Source: Pseudomonas guariconensis
GTDB taxonomy: Bacteria > Pseudomonadota > Gammaproteobacteria > Pseudomonadales > Pseudomonadaceae
Assembly (NCBI RefSeq): GCF_900102675.1
Contig: NZ_FMYX01000001.1
Location: 481,001 to 545,000 of the forward strand
Direction: 5' to 3'
DNA: 64,000 bases
Of this stretch, positions 18,730 to 26,344 are shown piece after piece (the stretch's first letter is position 1; the number at the start of each line of letters is the position of its first letter). A program made the position numbers and the translations under genes. A model generated the notes under the pieces. That model worked only from the letters and a program-made list of their open reading frames with translations, was not told the origin of the DNA and did not search any database.

Positions 18730-19031
18730 ACCTGAACACACTCTCCCAGCGGGTATCGGCCGGCGAGGTCGAGTCACTTGAGCTGCTGTCGCTCGAAGGC
18801 GGGTTCTATGTCTTGCGCGCGATGACCGGGACCAGCCCGGTCACCCTGAGCGATGAGCGCGGGCAGGCCATTCGATTGCGTTCTACCACTGAGCTGCGCG
18901 AGCTTCTGGCCAACCTGCCGCCGGTGCCGTGCATGCTGGTGCAGCAGGTGGTACATGATGAAATGTGCGGACAAAGGGACGGCCCCGTCGCGCCGTTGCG
19001 GATGCCGCTGACCTTGGCCAGCCAGTGGTAG
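18726..19031 (+). CDS. Small conserved protein (probably DUF6482)
   Basis: The 101-residue protein begins MNLNTLSQRVSAGEVESLELLSLEGGFYVLRA and contains PVTLSDERGQAIRLRSTTELRELLANLP, then VLVQ-like and HDEMCGQRDGPVAPLRMPL. I associate this pattern with a small Pseudomonas family (DUF6482) but the name is from memory. The start overlaps the stop of the DUF3833 gene (ATGA). Its end overlaps the photolyase start region (GTGGTAG). It has no signal peptide or TM segment and no assigned activity. Confidence 0.7.
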   Translation: MNLNTLSQRVSAGEVESLELLSLEGGFYVLRAMTGTSPVTLSDERGQAIRLRSTTELRELLANLPPVPCMLVQQVVHDEMCGQRDGPVAPLRMPLTLASQW

Positions 19032-20566
19032 CCAGGAAGGTGCGCCTGGGGCTGGTTCTGGGTGATCAGCTGTCATTCGACCTGGCCAGCCTCGCCGCGC
19101 TGGACCCTGCCCACGATGCGATCCTGATGGCGGAAGTGGCGCAGGAGGCTCGCTACGTGCCGCATCACCCGCAAAAAATCGTGCTCATCTTCAGTGCCAT
19201 GCGCCATTTTGCGCTCGCTTTGCGAGCGCGCGGCTGGCAAGTGCATTACGTGACCTTCGACGCGGCTGACAACAGCGGGACCATCGTCGGTGAGCTGCAA
19301 CGTTGGCGACAATCACTGGGCGCTACGCAAATACATGTGACCGAGTGCGGAGAATGGCGCCTGGAACAGGCGCTACGGGATGCTCAGCTGCCGCTGGTGT
19401 GGCACCGCGATACCCGCTTTCTCTGCTCGCGCGAAGCGTTCGCGCGCTGGGCCCAAGGGCGCTCTGGACTGCGCATGGAGCATTTCTACCGGGGAATGCG
19501 CAAACGCTGCGGCTTGCTCTTGGAGCCAGACGGCAGCCCCGCTGGAGGCGCTTGGAATTTCGATGGTGACAATCGCAAGCCATTGCCACGAGGATTGCGC
19601 GGGCCGTTTCCAGCCCACTTCGAGCAGGACGCCATCACTTCGGCGGTCGTGGCCTTGGTTCGCCAACACTTCAGCGACCATTACGGCGCCGTGGACGGCT
19701 TCGACTACCCCGTGACCCATGACCAGGCGCAGCAGCTGTGGCGCCATTTTCTGGACTACGGCCTGGCGGCCTTTGGGGACTATCAAGACGCCATGGCCGA
19801 GGGCGAACCCTACCTGTTCCATGCCCGCATCAGCGCAGCCCTGAATATCGGATTGCTGGATGTGCGGCGTGTGTGCGAAGACGTGGACACCGCGTGGCGG
19901 GAGGGGCGGGTGCCGTTGAACGCCGCCGAAGGTTTCATCAGGCAGTTGATCGGCTGGCGCGAATATGTGCGAGGCATCTATTGGTTACGCATGCCGGCGT
20001 ACGCTGAGCTCAACCATTTGCACAACACCCGGCCGTTGCCGGACTTCTACTGGACCGGACGCACCCGCATGCGGTGCATGGCGCAGGTCATCGAACAGAC
20101 CCTGAAGTTGGGCTATGCGCACCACATCCAGCGCCTGATGGTGACCGGCAACTTCGCCTTGCTCGCGGGCATCGCGCCGACAGCCATTTGCCAGTGGTAC
20201 CTATCGGTGTACATGGACGCGTTCGACTGGGTCGAGCTGCCCAACACACTGGGCATGGTGATGCATGCCGATGGTGGTTACCTGGGGTCCAAACCGTACT
20301 GTGCCAGTGGTCGCTACATCCAGCGGATGTCCGATCATTGCAAGGCCTGCAGCTACAAGGTCGAACAGGCGACAGAAGCCGATGCCTGCCCATTCAATGC
20401 GTTGTACTGGCACTTTCTCATCCGTCACCGCGCGCAGCTCGCGCATAACCCTCGCCTGGCGCTGGTCTATCGGAACCTCGATGGCATGGCACCGGCGCGG
20501 CGCGAGGCTGTATGGCGCCGTGGTCAGGCGTTACTGGCGCGTCTCGATGCGGGGGACTGCCTGTGA
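19025..20566 (+). CDS. Cryptochrome/photolyase of the FeS-BCP (PhrB/CryB) class
   Basis: The enzyme would repair UV lesions (probably (6-4) photoproducts) using FAD and light. It opens with [17 protein letters not shown], the antenna-domain start of this class. The four cysteines that bind the [4Fe-4S] cluster are all present. Counting from GTG 19025 they are Cys351, Cys439, Cys442 and Cys455, each one more than the Cys350/438/441/454 I recall for Agrobacterium PhrB. FAD-domain motifs include [19 protein letters not shown] and [16 protein letters not shown]. Start choice is uncertain: GTG 19025 overlaps the preceding stop (coupling) but has no good Shine-Dalgarno; ATG 18965 overlaps the previous gene by 67 bp. 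It is the enzymatic centre of the light-response operon. Confidence 0.93.
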   Translation: MVARKVRLGLVLGDQLSFDLASLAALDPAHDAILMAEVAQEARYVPHHPQKIVLIFSAMRHFALALRARGWQVHYVTFDAADNSGTIVGELQRWRQSLGATQIHVTECGEWRLEQALRDAQLPLVWHRDTRFLCSREAFARWAQGRSGLRMEHFYRGMRKRCGLLLEPDGSPAGGAWNFDGDNRKPLPRGLRGPFPAHFEQDAITSAVVALVRQHFSDHYGAVDGFDYPVTHDQAQQLWRHFLDYGLAAFGDYQDAMAEGEPYLFHARISAALNIGLLDVRRVCEDVDTAWREGRVPLNAAEGFIRQLIGWREYVRGIYWLRMPAYAELNHLHNTRPLPDFYWTGRTRMRCMAQVIEQTLKLGYAHHIQRLMVTGNFALLAGIAPTAICQWYLSVYMDAFDWVELPNTLGMVMHADGGYLGSKPYCASGRYIQRMSDHCKACSYKVEQATEADACPFNALYWHFLIRHRAQLAHNPRLALVYRNLDGMAPARREAVWRRGQALLARLDAGDCL

Positions 20567-20718
20567 ACAAGCGTCTGTTGCCAAGCAAGGTCTGCGTGGT
20601 CTGTGGCCGGCCTTTCAACTGGCGCAAGCGTTGGGCCCGATGCTGGGAGCAGGTGCGATACTGCTCCCAGCGATGCCGTCGGTCAGCGCCACGCCGCTAT
20701 GCGTACCAGCAGCGGTAG
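20563..20718 (+). CDS. DUF2256 zinc-ribbon-like small protein
   Basis: This 51-residue protein starts at GTG 20563 inside the photolyase stop (GTGA overlap). It has [20 protein letters not shown] and [12 protein letters not shown], the CxxC...C...CxxxC pattern of DUF2256. Short proteins of this family are regularly found beside photolyases and are sometimes fused to them. Role unknown; metal binding is likely from the cysteines. Its 3' end overlaps the convergent DUF2878 gene by 36 bp, so the two operons run into each other. Confidence 0.85.
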   Translation: MNKRLLPSKVCVVCGRPFNWRKRWARCWEQVRYCSQRCRRSAPRRYAYQQR

Positions 20719-21174
20719 GGCCAGCGCCCACACCGGTATCAGTAGAAGGCCTGTTGCCAACGGGCCCAGCGGCAAGCTGACCTCGGCCAGACGGGCTCCG
20801 CCCAGATAGGCCAAAGGACCTGTCAGCGCACCGGCCAGCGCACCGCGCCAGAAAGGCCAGCCCGCCCACGCCAGGCTGTGTCGCAAGCCGCTGGCCAACA
20901 CCAGCCATAACAACACCAGCCACAGCGGGAGCGGCCATGCGTCGAACCTGAACACACCCATTGCGCCCAGTACGCTATCGAGCACACTGCCAGCCAGCGC
21001 TGTGCGTGCTACGGCTCTGACCTCTTCCCTGAAGTCCGGGCACAGGCACAGGTGAATGGCCAGGCCGATGGGCACCACCAGCAACCACCCAGGGGCCTTG
21101 GCGCCCAGCACGCAGGCCCACCAGCCGGCCTGCAACCATAGGGCATTGGCAATCACCCCGTAGCGCTTGATCAT
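20683..21174 (-). CDS. DUF2878 family membrane protein
   Basis: The 163-residue integral membrane protein has five to six TM helices: [61 protein letters not shown] and C-terminal hydrophobic segments. The N-terminal [16 protein letters not shown] is typical of DUF2878. The start overlaps the stop of the CFA-like gene (ATGA), making it the last gene of the minus-strand lipid-modification operon. Function is unknown. The family follows CFA-like and DUF1365 genes in many proteobacteria. Confidence 0.85.
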   Translation of the reverse strand: MIKRYGVIANALWLQAGWWACVLGAKAPGWLLVVPIGLAIHLCLCPDFREEVRAVARTALAGSVLDSVLGAMGVFRFDAWPLPLWLVLLWLVLASGLRHSLAWAGWPFWRGALAGALTGPLAYLGGARLAEVSLPLGPLATGLLLIPVWALALPLLVRIAAWR

Positions 21175-22433
21175 CGAAGTGCGGGCAAGGGCGCACGTCG
21201 GGCCTGAGGCGCCGCCCACAACAACTGCGCTACGCCGATGGCCCGTTCCTCGAAGCCGCCCTGGCAATAACACAGATAGAACTCCCACAGGCGCTGGAAC
21301 GTATCGTCATAGCCTTGGTCGGCCAGCAGCGTTCGACTTTTGCGCAGGTTGTCGCGCCAGTGCTCAAGGGTTCGGGCGTAATCCAGGCCAAAGTCTTCCA
21401 GGTGTACGAGGTTGAGCGCAGTCTGGCGGCTGGCGGTGTCCAGCAGCACGCTCAGCGAGGGAAGGGCGCCGCCGGGGAAGATGTAACGCTGGATGAAGTC
21501 CACCGAGCGCCGAGCCTGGGCGTAGCGCTGGTCACGGATGGTGATCGCCTGCAACAGCATCAACCCGTCGGGCTTGAGCAACGCGGCGCACTGGCGGAAA
21601 TAAACCGGTAGGTAGCGGTGACCGACCGCTTCGATCATTTCGATGGACACCAGCTTGTCGAAGGTACCTTTGAGGTCGCGATAGTCATCGCACAGGACCG
21701 TGATCTGTTGTTCCAGTCCGAGGGCCCGCACGCGTGCTTGCGTATAGGCATACTGCGCTTGCGACAAGGTTGTGGTGGTGACACGGCAGCCGAAATGAGT
21801 GGCGGCGTGGATGGCCAGGCTGCCCCAGCCACAGCCGATCTCCAGCAGATGATCCTGTGCACGCAGCTCCAGTTTCTGGCAGATGCGCTCGAGCTTGTGC
21901 AACTGGGCCTGCTCCAGGGACTGCTCGGGGTATTCGAACTGGGCGGCCGAATACATCATGGTCGGGTCCAGCAATTGTTCGAACAGGGCGTTGCCCAGAT
22001 CGTAGTGGGCGAGGATGTTGCGCCGGGCTCCTCGCCTGCTGTTACGGTTCAATCGGTGCAGTAGCCGCAGGGCAGGTCGCCCTAACCGCGCAAGCCCGCC
22101 TTCGAGTGCGTCCAGCACGTCCAGATTGGCCACGAACAGGCGGGTCACCCGCGCAAGATCCGGGCTGCGCCAATACCCATGAATATAAGCTTCGCCCGCG
22201 CCGATCGAGCCGTTACCGGCGATCAGGCTCCAGGTTGCGTCATCGAGCACTTCCACTTCAGCCTGCAAGGGGCTGCTGGCCTCTCCGAAGCTCCATTGCT
22301 GTCCATGGCAGAGCAGCCGGAGATGGCCGTGACGGAGCTTGCCCAGTTGTGCGAGCACGACTGTTCGGGCCAATGCGCCAAGCAAGGGTGCCAGGACCGT
22401 GGTCTTGCTAACGCTCAGGGTGGGATTCGACAT
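21171..22433 (-). CDS. Cyclopropane-fatty-acid-synthase-like SAM methyltransferase (CfaB/UfaM-like)
   Basis: The 420-residue enzyme would methylate double bonds of membrane phospholipid acyl chains with SAM. It has the CFA synthase hallmarks: ARRNILAHYDLGNALFEQLLDPTMMYS, the SAM site LLEIGCGWGSLAIHAA, VSIEMIEAVGHRY and DFIQRYIFPGGALPS. An N-terminal ~100-residue lipid-binding part is present. I start at ATG 22433 (GAGGA about 8 bp upstream), overlapping the DUF1365 gene by 26 bp. It sits with FAD oxidoreductase and DUF1365 genes rather than alone. It therefore belongs to the stress/light-induced group that includes UfaM, the methyltransferase of furan-fatty-acid synthesis, rather than the housekeeping cfa. 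Confidence 0.92.
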   Translation of the reverse strand: MSNPTLSVSKTTVLAPLLGALARTVVLAQLGKLRHGHLRLLCHGQQWSFGEASSPLQAEVEVLDDATWSLIAGNGSIGAGEAYIHGYWRSPDLARVTRLFVANLDVLDALEGGLARLGRPALRLLHRLNRNSRRGARRNILAHYDLGNALFEQLLDPTMMYSAAQFEYPEQSLEQAQLHKLERICQKLELRAQDHLLEIGCGWGSLAIHAATHFGCRVTTTTLSQAQYAYTQARVRALGLEQQITVLCDDYRDLKGTFDKLVSIEMIEAVGHRYLPVYFRQCAALLKPDGLMLLQAITIRDQRYAQARRSVDFIQRYIFPGGALPSLSVLLDTASRQTALNLVHLEDFGLDYARTLEHWRDNLRKSRTLLADQGYDDTFQRLWEFYLCYCQGGFEERAIGVAQLLWAAPQARRAPLPALR

Positions 22434-23217
22434 GATCAGGGTCCTCGCAAGGTTGGCCGAGTGCCAGGCTGCCCCGGCTGGCGGTGTGGTCATGGATGGG
22501 AGTGCGCTTGAACAAAAGGCGCAGGGCCTGCCAATAGATGGCCGAGACGGTGCGCAGGCTCATCCAGGGAAAGCTCAGCAGGTATCGATGCAACGCTTTG
22601 CGATCCAGCGGTTGGCGCTGCAAGGCCAAATCGGCTTCGAACACCTTTTGGCAGCCTTGCCAGTTCTCCATGTGGATGCGCACCGACTTGAGGTTCAGGG
22701 ACAACTGCAGTCGGTAGTCCATGTCCAAGGGCATGAACGGCGATACATGAAAGGCCTTGGCCATGGAGAAAGGCCTGTCCAGGCGGCCTTGCACCGGCAG
22801 GACATAGTGAAACCGCTCATGCCATGGGGTGTTGCGCACCTCCAGTAGGATCGCCGTCAGGTGTCCATGGCGGTCGTGGCAGAAATAGAAACTCACCGGA
22901 TTGAACGACAGCCCCCAGCAGCGCAATTGGGTCAGCAAGTGGACCGGGCCTTCGGGCCTGTGCCCCGTTGCCTGTTCAACGAGCAAGCGGGCAGCCTCGG
23001 CCAGCGGCTCCCCCTGGCGGGTCAGCGCTGGCAGGTAGTCGGTCTGGCGCCAGTTCAGCGGCGACAGTCGTCTGCTACCCAGCCAACGGGATAGGCTCAT
23101 CAGCCAGGCTTGTTCATCCAGGTCCAGATAGAACATGCCGATGCGGTAGCGGAACGCGTGGTACCGCGGGGACAGTCGGCGATGACTGAGCCAACCCAGG
23201 CAAAGACCACTGTTCAC
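22408..23217 (-). CDS. DUF1365 family protein
   Basis: The 269-residue protein starts at GTG 23217, overlapping the FAD oxidoreductase stop (GTGA). A longer open frame upstream is an out-of-gene shadow. Family features: GWLSHRRLSPRYHAFRYRIGMFYLDLDE, LTQLRCWGLSFNPVSFYFCHD, EVRNTPWHERFHYVLPV and AKAFHVSPFMPLDMDYRLQ. DUF1365 proteins almost always sit between an FAD amine-oxidase-like gene and a CFA-like gene, as here. The biochemical role is unproven. A part in modifying or oxidising unsaturated acyl chains is the contextual guess. Confidence 0.88.
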   Translation of the reverse strand: MNSGLCLGWLSHRRLSPRYHAFRYRIGMFYLDLDEQAWLMSLSRWLGSRRLSPLNWRQTDYLPALTRQGEPLAEAARLLVEQATGHRPEGPVHLLTQLRCWGLSFNPVSFYFCHDRHGHLTAILLEVRNTPWHERFHYVLPVQGRLDRPFSMAKAFHVSPFMPLDMDYRLQLSLNLKSVRIHMENWQGCQKVFEADLALQRQPLDRKALHRYLLSFPWMSLRTVSAIYWQALRLLFKRTPIHDHTASRGSLALGQPCEDPDHVESHPER

Positions 23218-24461
23218 AGTGTTTCTCCAAAGTGCCGGGCCACCTGCAGCGCGCTGACCACACCGTCTTCGTGAAAGCCGTTGCCCCAGTAAGCGCCGCA
23301 GAAATAGCTGTGCTTGTAGCCTTGAAGTCGTGCCTGGCGCGTCTGGGCTTCTGACGCTGCGAGGCTGTACTGCGGGTGGGCGTAGCAGAAGCGGGCGATG
23401 ATCTGTGCAGGGTCGATGAGCGCGGTCTGGTTGAGGCTTACACAGAACGTCACCGGTGCCTGGATACCTTGCAGGATGTTCATGTTGTAGGTCACCGCAG
23501 CTGGGGCATGCGCGGGGCCACCCAGTCGATAGTTCCAACTGGCCCAGGCATTCTTTCGCTGTGGCAGTAGACGCTGATCGGTGTGCAGTACCACGTCGTT
23601 CTGCGCATAGCCGATGGCGCCCAGCACGGCGCGCTCTTCAACGCTGGGGGTCTCCAGCAGCGCCAGTGCCTGATCGCTGTGGCAGGCGAAGACCACACTG
23701 TCGAACCGTTCGGTGCCAGCGGCACTGAGCAGCGTGACGCCTCCCTCGTCGCGTCCGACACGATGCACCTTGCAGTTCAGGCGAATACGCTCGGCGAACG
23801 GTCGGCAAAGAGGGGCGATGTAACTTCTAGAGCCACCCTGGACGACCCGCCACTGCGGACGTCGATTGACCGAGAGCAAGCCGTGGTTACGACAGAAGCG
23901 CACGAAGAACTGCAGGGGGAAACCCAGCATTTGCGTCCGGGACATCGACCAGATCGCCGACCCCATGGGCACGATGTAGTGCTCGATGAAGCGCTGGCCA
24001 TAGCCTTGAGCCTGGAGGTAGGCGCCCAGGGTGGTGGAGGTATCGATCCGCCGTGCGTCCAGATCGTCCAGTGCCTGCCGGTTGAAACGCAGGATATCGC
24101 GCAGCATCGCCCAGAACGGTGGGCTGATCAGATTACGGCGTTGAGCGAACAACGTGTTCAGGTTGTGACCGTTGTACTCCAGCCCGGTGAGCGGATCATG
24201 GACAGAAAAGCTCATCTCGGTTGGCTGTGAAGCCACCTGGAGCTGATCGAGCAAGCGAATGAAGTTCGGGTAGGTCCAGTCGTTGAAGACGATGAAGCCG
24301 GTGTCTATCGCATGGCGTTCGCCGCACCAGTCCACATCGACGGTATGGGTGTGGCCGCCGACCCAGTCGCTGGCCTCGAACACCGTGATTTCGTGTCTGC
24401 GAGACAGTAGGTGGGCACAGGTCAGGCCCGCGATACCGCTGCCAATGATCGCTATACGCAT
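23214..24461 (-). CDS. FAD-dependent oxidoreductase (amine-oxidase/desaturase-like)
   Basis: The 415-residue flavoprotein has an N-terminal dinucleotide-binding motif (RIAIIGSGIAGLTCAHLLSR), the ribose-binding Glu (ITVFEASDWVGGHTHTVDV) and DTGFIVFNDWTYPNFIRLLD. The C-terminal FAD part is FCGAYWGNGFHEDGVVSALQVA. This is the NAD(P)/FAD protein class that accompanies DUF1365 and CFA-like enzymes. It is related to phytoene-desaturase-type oxidoreductases. Its probable substrate is a methylated or unsaturated fatty acyl chain, by context only. Gap to the upstream SDR is 6 bp. Confidence 0.88.
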   Translation of the reverse strand: MRIAIIGSGIAGLTCAHLLSRRHEITVFEASDWVGGHTHTVDVDWCGERHAIDTGFIVFNDWTYPNFIRLLDQLQVASQPTEMSFSVHDPLTGLEYNGHNLNTLFAQRRNLISPPFWAMLRDILRFNRQALDDLDARRIDTSTTLGAYLQAQGYGQRFIEHYIVPMGSAIWSMSRTQMLGFPLQFFVRFCRNHGLLSVNRRPQWRVVQGGSRSYIAPLCRPFAERIRLNCKVHRVGRDEGGVTLLSAAGTERFDSVVFACHSDQALALLETPSVEERAVLGAIGYAQNDVVLHTDQRLLPQRKNAWASWNYRLGGPAHAPAAVTYNMNILQGIQAPVTFCVSLNQTALIDPAQIIARFCYAHPQYSLAASEAQTRQARLQGYKHSYFCGAYWGNGFHEDGVVSALQVARHFGETL

Positions 24462-24467
24462 GGCGTT

Positions 24468-25220
24468 TCATTCCTGTTCATGACGTGCCAGACGCCGGCC
24501 CAGCGCCAGACGGGCGCGTGGCGGGAGTCGACCCAGCACACGCAACACCCAGGTGAAAAGACCTGGGAAGTTGATCTCCAGCGGACGTCGGTGCAGGTGC
24601 CTGACGATGTGCCGTGCGGCGCGTTCGGCTGACCACAGCTGTGGCATGGGGAAGTCGTTACGACGGGTCAGAGGCGTGTCGATGAAGCCTGGGCTGACCA
24701 ACGTGACATCGATGCCTTCGTGGGCCAGGTCGATGCGTTGAGACTCCACCAAATAACGCACGGCGGCCTTGGAGGCGCCATAGGCGCCTGCCCGGGGCAA
24801 AGCCAGCCAGGTAACCGAGCTACCCACCACCACCAAATGAGGATGTTTGCCAGCGCGAAGCAAGGGCAGGGCAGCGGCCAGGCACTGGCTGACGCCCAGA
24901 AAGTTGGTGCGCATCACCCGCTCGACCATGGCCGGGTCGAAATGACCAGGTTCCAGGTACTCGCACGTGCCCGCATTGAGGATCACCAAATCCAGCGCTC
25001 CCCAGGCAGCCTTGATCTGCGCTGCGATCCGAGCGATCTGGATAGGGTCATCGACGTCGCCGACAGCCAGCAGAACCTGCCCGGGAAACTGCTCCACCAA
25101 AGGGGCAAGGCGTTGCTCGTGACGACCGCCTAGGGCAACGTGATGACCCTGCTCCAACAGGCATTGCGCAAGCGCAGCGCCCAGCCCGCTGCTTGCTCCG
25201 GTCAACCAGCAGCGGCTCAT
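24468..25220 (-). CDS. Short-chain dehydrogenase/reductase
   Basis: The 250-residue SDR has the NAD(P) motif TGASSGLGAALAQCLLEQGH, the NAG motif (VILNAGTCEYLEP), a catalytic Ser in VVVGSSVTWLALP and YGASKAAVRYLVES as YxxxK. The C-terminal end is basic (GRLPPRARLALGRRLARHEQE). ATGA overlap with the NTF2-like gene upstream and a 6-bp gap to the FAD enzyme fix it in the operon. SDRs with NTF2-like, FAD and DUF1365 neighbours recur in light- or singlet-oxygen-responsive clusters. The substrate is unknown. Confidence 0.9.
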   Translation of the reverse strand: MSRCWLTGASSGLGAALAQCLLEQGHHVALGGRHEQRLAPLVEQFPGQVLLAVGDVDDPIQIARIAAQIKAAWGALDLVILNAGTCEYLEPGHFDPAMVERVMRTNFLGVSQCLAAALPLLRAGKHPHLVVVGSSVTWLALPRAGAYGASKAAVRYLVESQRIDLAHEGIDVTLVSPGFIDTPLTRRNDFPMPQLWSAERAARHIVRHLHRRPLEINFPGLFTWVLRVLGRLPPRARLALGRRLARHEQE

Positions 25221-25639
25221 GCCAACCTGCCTTTGAGCCAGCGGATCGCGCAGCCCATGACCGGAAGATGCTCATAGAGCAGGGCACCGGCATCGAAATA
25301 GTCCTGGTGAAAATAGACACGTTCACGCCATCGCAGGTAGCTGCATCCTTGCAAGCTGACCGGCCGGTTGCGGGCCAGTCGGGGGTGGCGAAACTGCAAG
25401 CTCCAGCGTAGGTAGCCTTCGCCGGGTGACACTTCATTAGCGCCGCAGAAGACATAGCGGATGTCGCGGGTGTTGGCATACAGCTGGGCGAAGTAGGCCC
25501 TCAGGGCCTCAAGCCCCTGAATTTCATGCAAGGGATCACGAAAGGTGATGTCGTCGGCGTACAGTTTTTCCAGCCCATGGAGACGACTGCCATCGAGTTG
25601 GGCGAAGCGCTCGGCGAACTGTTGCAGATAGGCTGACAT
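25217..25639 (-). CDS. NTF2-like / SnoaL-fold protein, first gene of the minus-strand operon
   Basis: The 140-residue protein has RFAQLDGSRLHGLEKLYADDITFRDPLHEIQGLEALRAYF, LRWSLQFRHPRL and EHLPVMGCAIRWLKGRLA. These are features of nuclear-transport-factor-2-like proteins found in the CFA/DUF1365 cluster. It leads six tightly overlapping genes (25639 to 20683). Its upstream 104 bp carry a dense group of TGTACA/TATACA elements, which argues that the whole operon is controlled there. Enzymatic or binding role unknown. Confidence 0.85.
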   Translation of the reverse strand: MSAYLQQFAERFAQLDGSRLHGLEKLYADDITFRDPLHEIQGLEALRAYFAQLYANTRDIRYVFCGANEVSPGEGYLRWSLQFRHPRLARNRPVSLQGCSYLRWRERVYFHQDYFDAGALLYEHLPVMGCAIRWLKGRLA

Positions 25640-25656
25640 GCTTGGCTCCAGAAAAA

Positions 25657-25736
25657 CCTGTACAACCGCGATTTGTTGTACAGGTATAGCTGAAGCCTGC
25701 CATAAAAGCTATACACAAAATGATAGCTGTACAGCT
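25657..25736. promoter_or_regulatory. Cluster of candidate light-regulator operators
   Basis: Between the NTF2-like start (25639) and the LOV stop (25744) lie CTGTACAA (25658-25665), TTGTACA (25676-25682), GGTATAGCT (25683-25691), AGCTATACA (25707-25715) and the perfect 12-bp palindrome AGCTGTACAGCT (25725-25736). AGCTATACA and GGTATAGCT are inverted relative to each other. The same cores occur at 17578-17629. The operon promoter must lie in these 104 bp, so the elements overlap it. Regulator identity (the MerR/LitR-like protein at 26345) is inferred from proximity. Confidence 0.6.
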
Positions 25737-25743
25737 TTTTCGA

Positions 25744-26190
25744 TCAGGACTTGGCCTCGCTCAGTTGCCGGCGCAGTTCGGCGACTTCCGCTTCCAGCTC
25801 CCGGACCCGTTCCTCGGCGAAGACCTGGGCCGAGACGTCACGCTGGATGCCAATGTAATAGGTTAACTGGTCCGCTTCGTTGCGCACAGGCGTGATGGAC
25901 AGTTCATTCCAGAACAGGCTGCCGTCCTTGCGGTAGTTGCGAAGGACCTGGCGGCAAGGCTGGCCTGCACGAATCGCCTCACGGATCGAGGCGACGCCGG
26001 GCTGGTCATGGTCCTGGCCCTGGAGGAATCGACAGTCCTGATAAAGGATGTCGTCCGCTCGATAGCCGGTCAGGCGCTCGAAAGCGGGGTTGGTATAGAT
26101 GAGGATGCTGTCGTTGCCCTCTTGCTCGGCGACGACGATGCCATCGTTGGAGTTTTCGACCATCAGTTGCAGCAGTTTTGCATTGATCAT
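25744..26190 (-). CDS. Short LOV-domain blue-light photoreceptor (PpSB2-LOV-like)
   Basis: The 148-residue protein consists of one LOV (PAS) domain with flanking helices and no effector domain. The start MINAKLLQLMVENSNDGIVV matches my memory of P. putida PpSB2-LOV very closely. The photoactive Cys53 is in LYQDCRFLQG, followed by LRNYRKDGSLFWNELSITPV and YYIGIQRDVSAQVFAE. A C-terminal coiled-coil helix (ERVRELEAEVAELRRQL) dimerises such proteins. It binds FMN and forms a cysteinyl adduct under blue light. I chose ATG 26190, not 26214, to match the family N-terminus. Located divergently from a LitR-type regulator, it probably signals by protein contact with that regulator. Confidence 0.95.
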   Translation of the reverse strand: MINAKLLQLMVENSNDGIVVAEQEGNDSILIYTNPAFERLTGYRADDILYQDCRFLQGQDHDQPGVASIREAIRAGQPCRQVLRNYRKDGSLFWNELSITPVRNEADQLTYYIGIQRDVSAQVFAEERVRELEAEVAELRRQLSEAKS

Positions 26191-26300
26191 TAGCCAGCCC
26201 ACCCGAATCTTCATGTGCGGTAAGCGCAGCGTAGCTTCCGAGCGTAGAGCTACGGCACGATTCGCTGCATGATGACCTAAGGTTGCACGGCGCAGAAGGT

Positions 26301-26310
26301 CTGTATAGGT
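26301..26310. promoter_or_regulatory. Candidate operator half-site CTGTATAGGT
   Basis: CTGTATAGGT lies in the 154-bp gap between the LOV gene and the MerR/LitR-like gene. It matches the TGTATAG arm of the 17578-17629 dyad and the GTATAGCT element at 25685. Only one arm is clear, so autoregulation is a weaker inference here. Confidence 0.4.
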
Positions 26311-26344
26311 TTAGAGTAATCCACCGTTCAGATGACTGCTCGCA

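Noticed and set aside
25744..26190. LOV protein as part of a LOV-histidine kinase or LOV-GGDEF split by frameshift
   Set aside because: The frame ends cleanly after the C-terminal helix at the length of known short LOV proteins, and no kinase or GGDEF coding follows in any frame.
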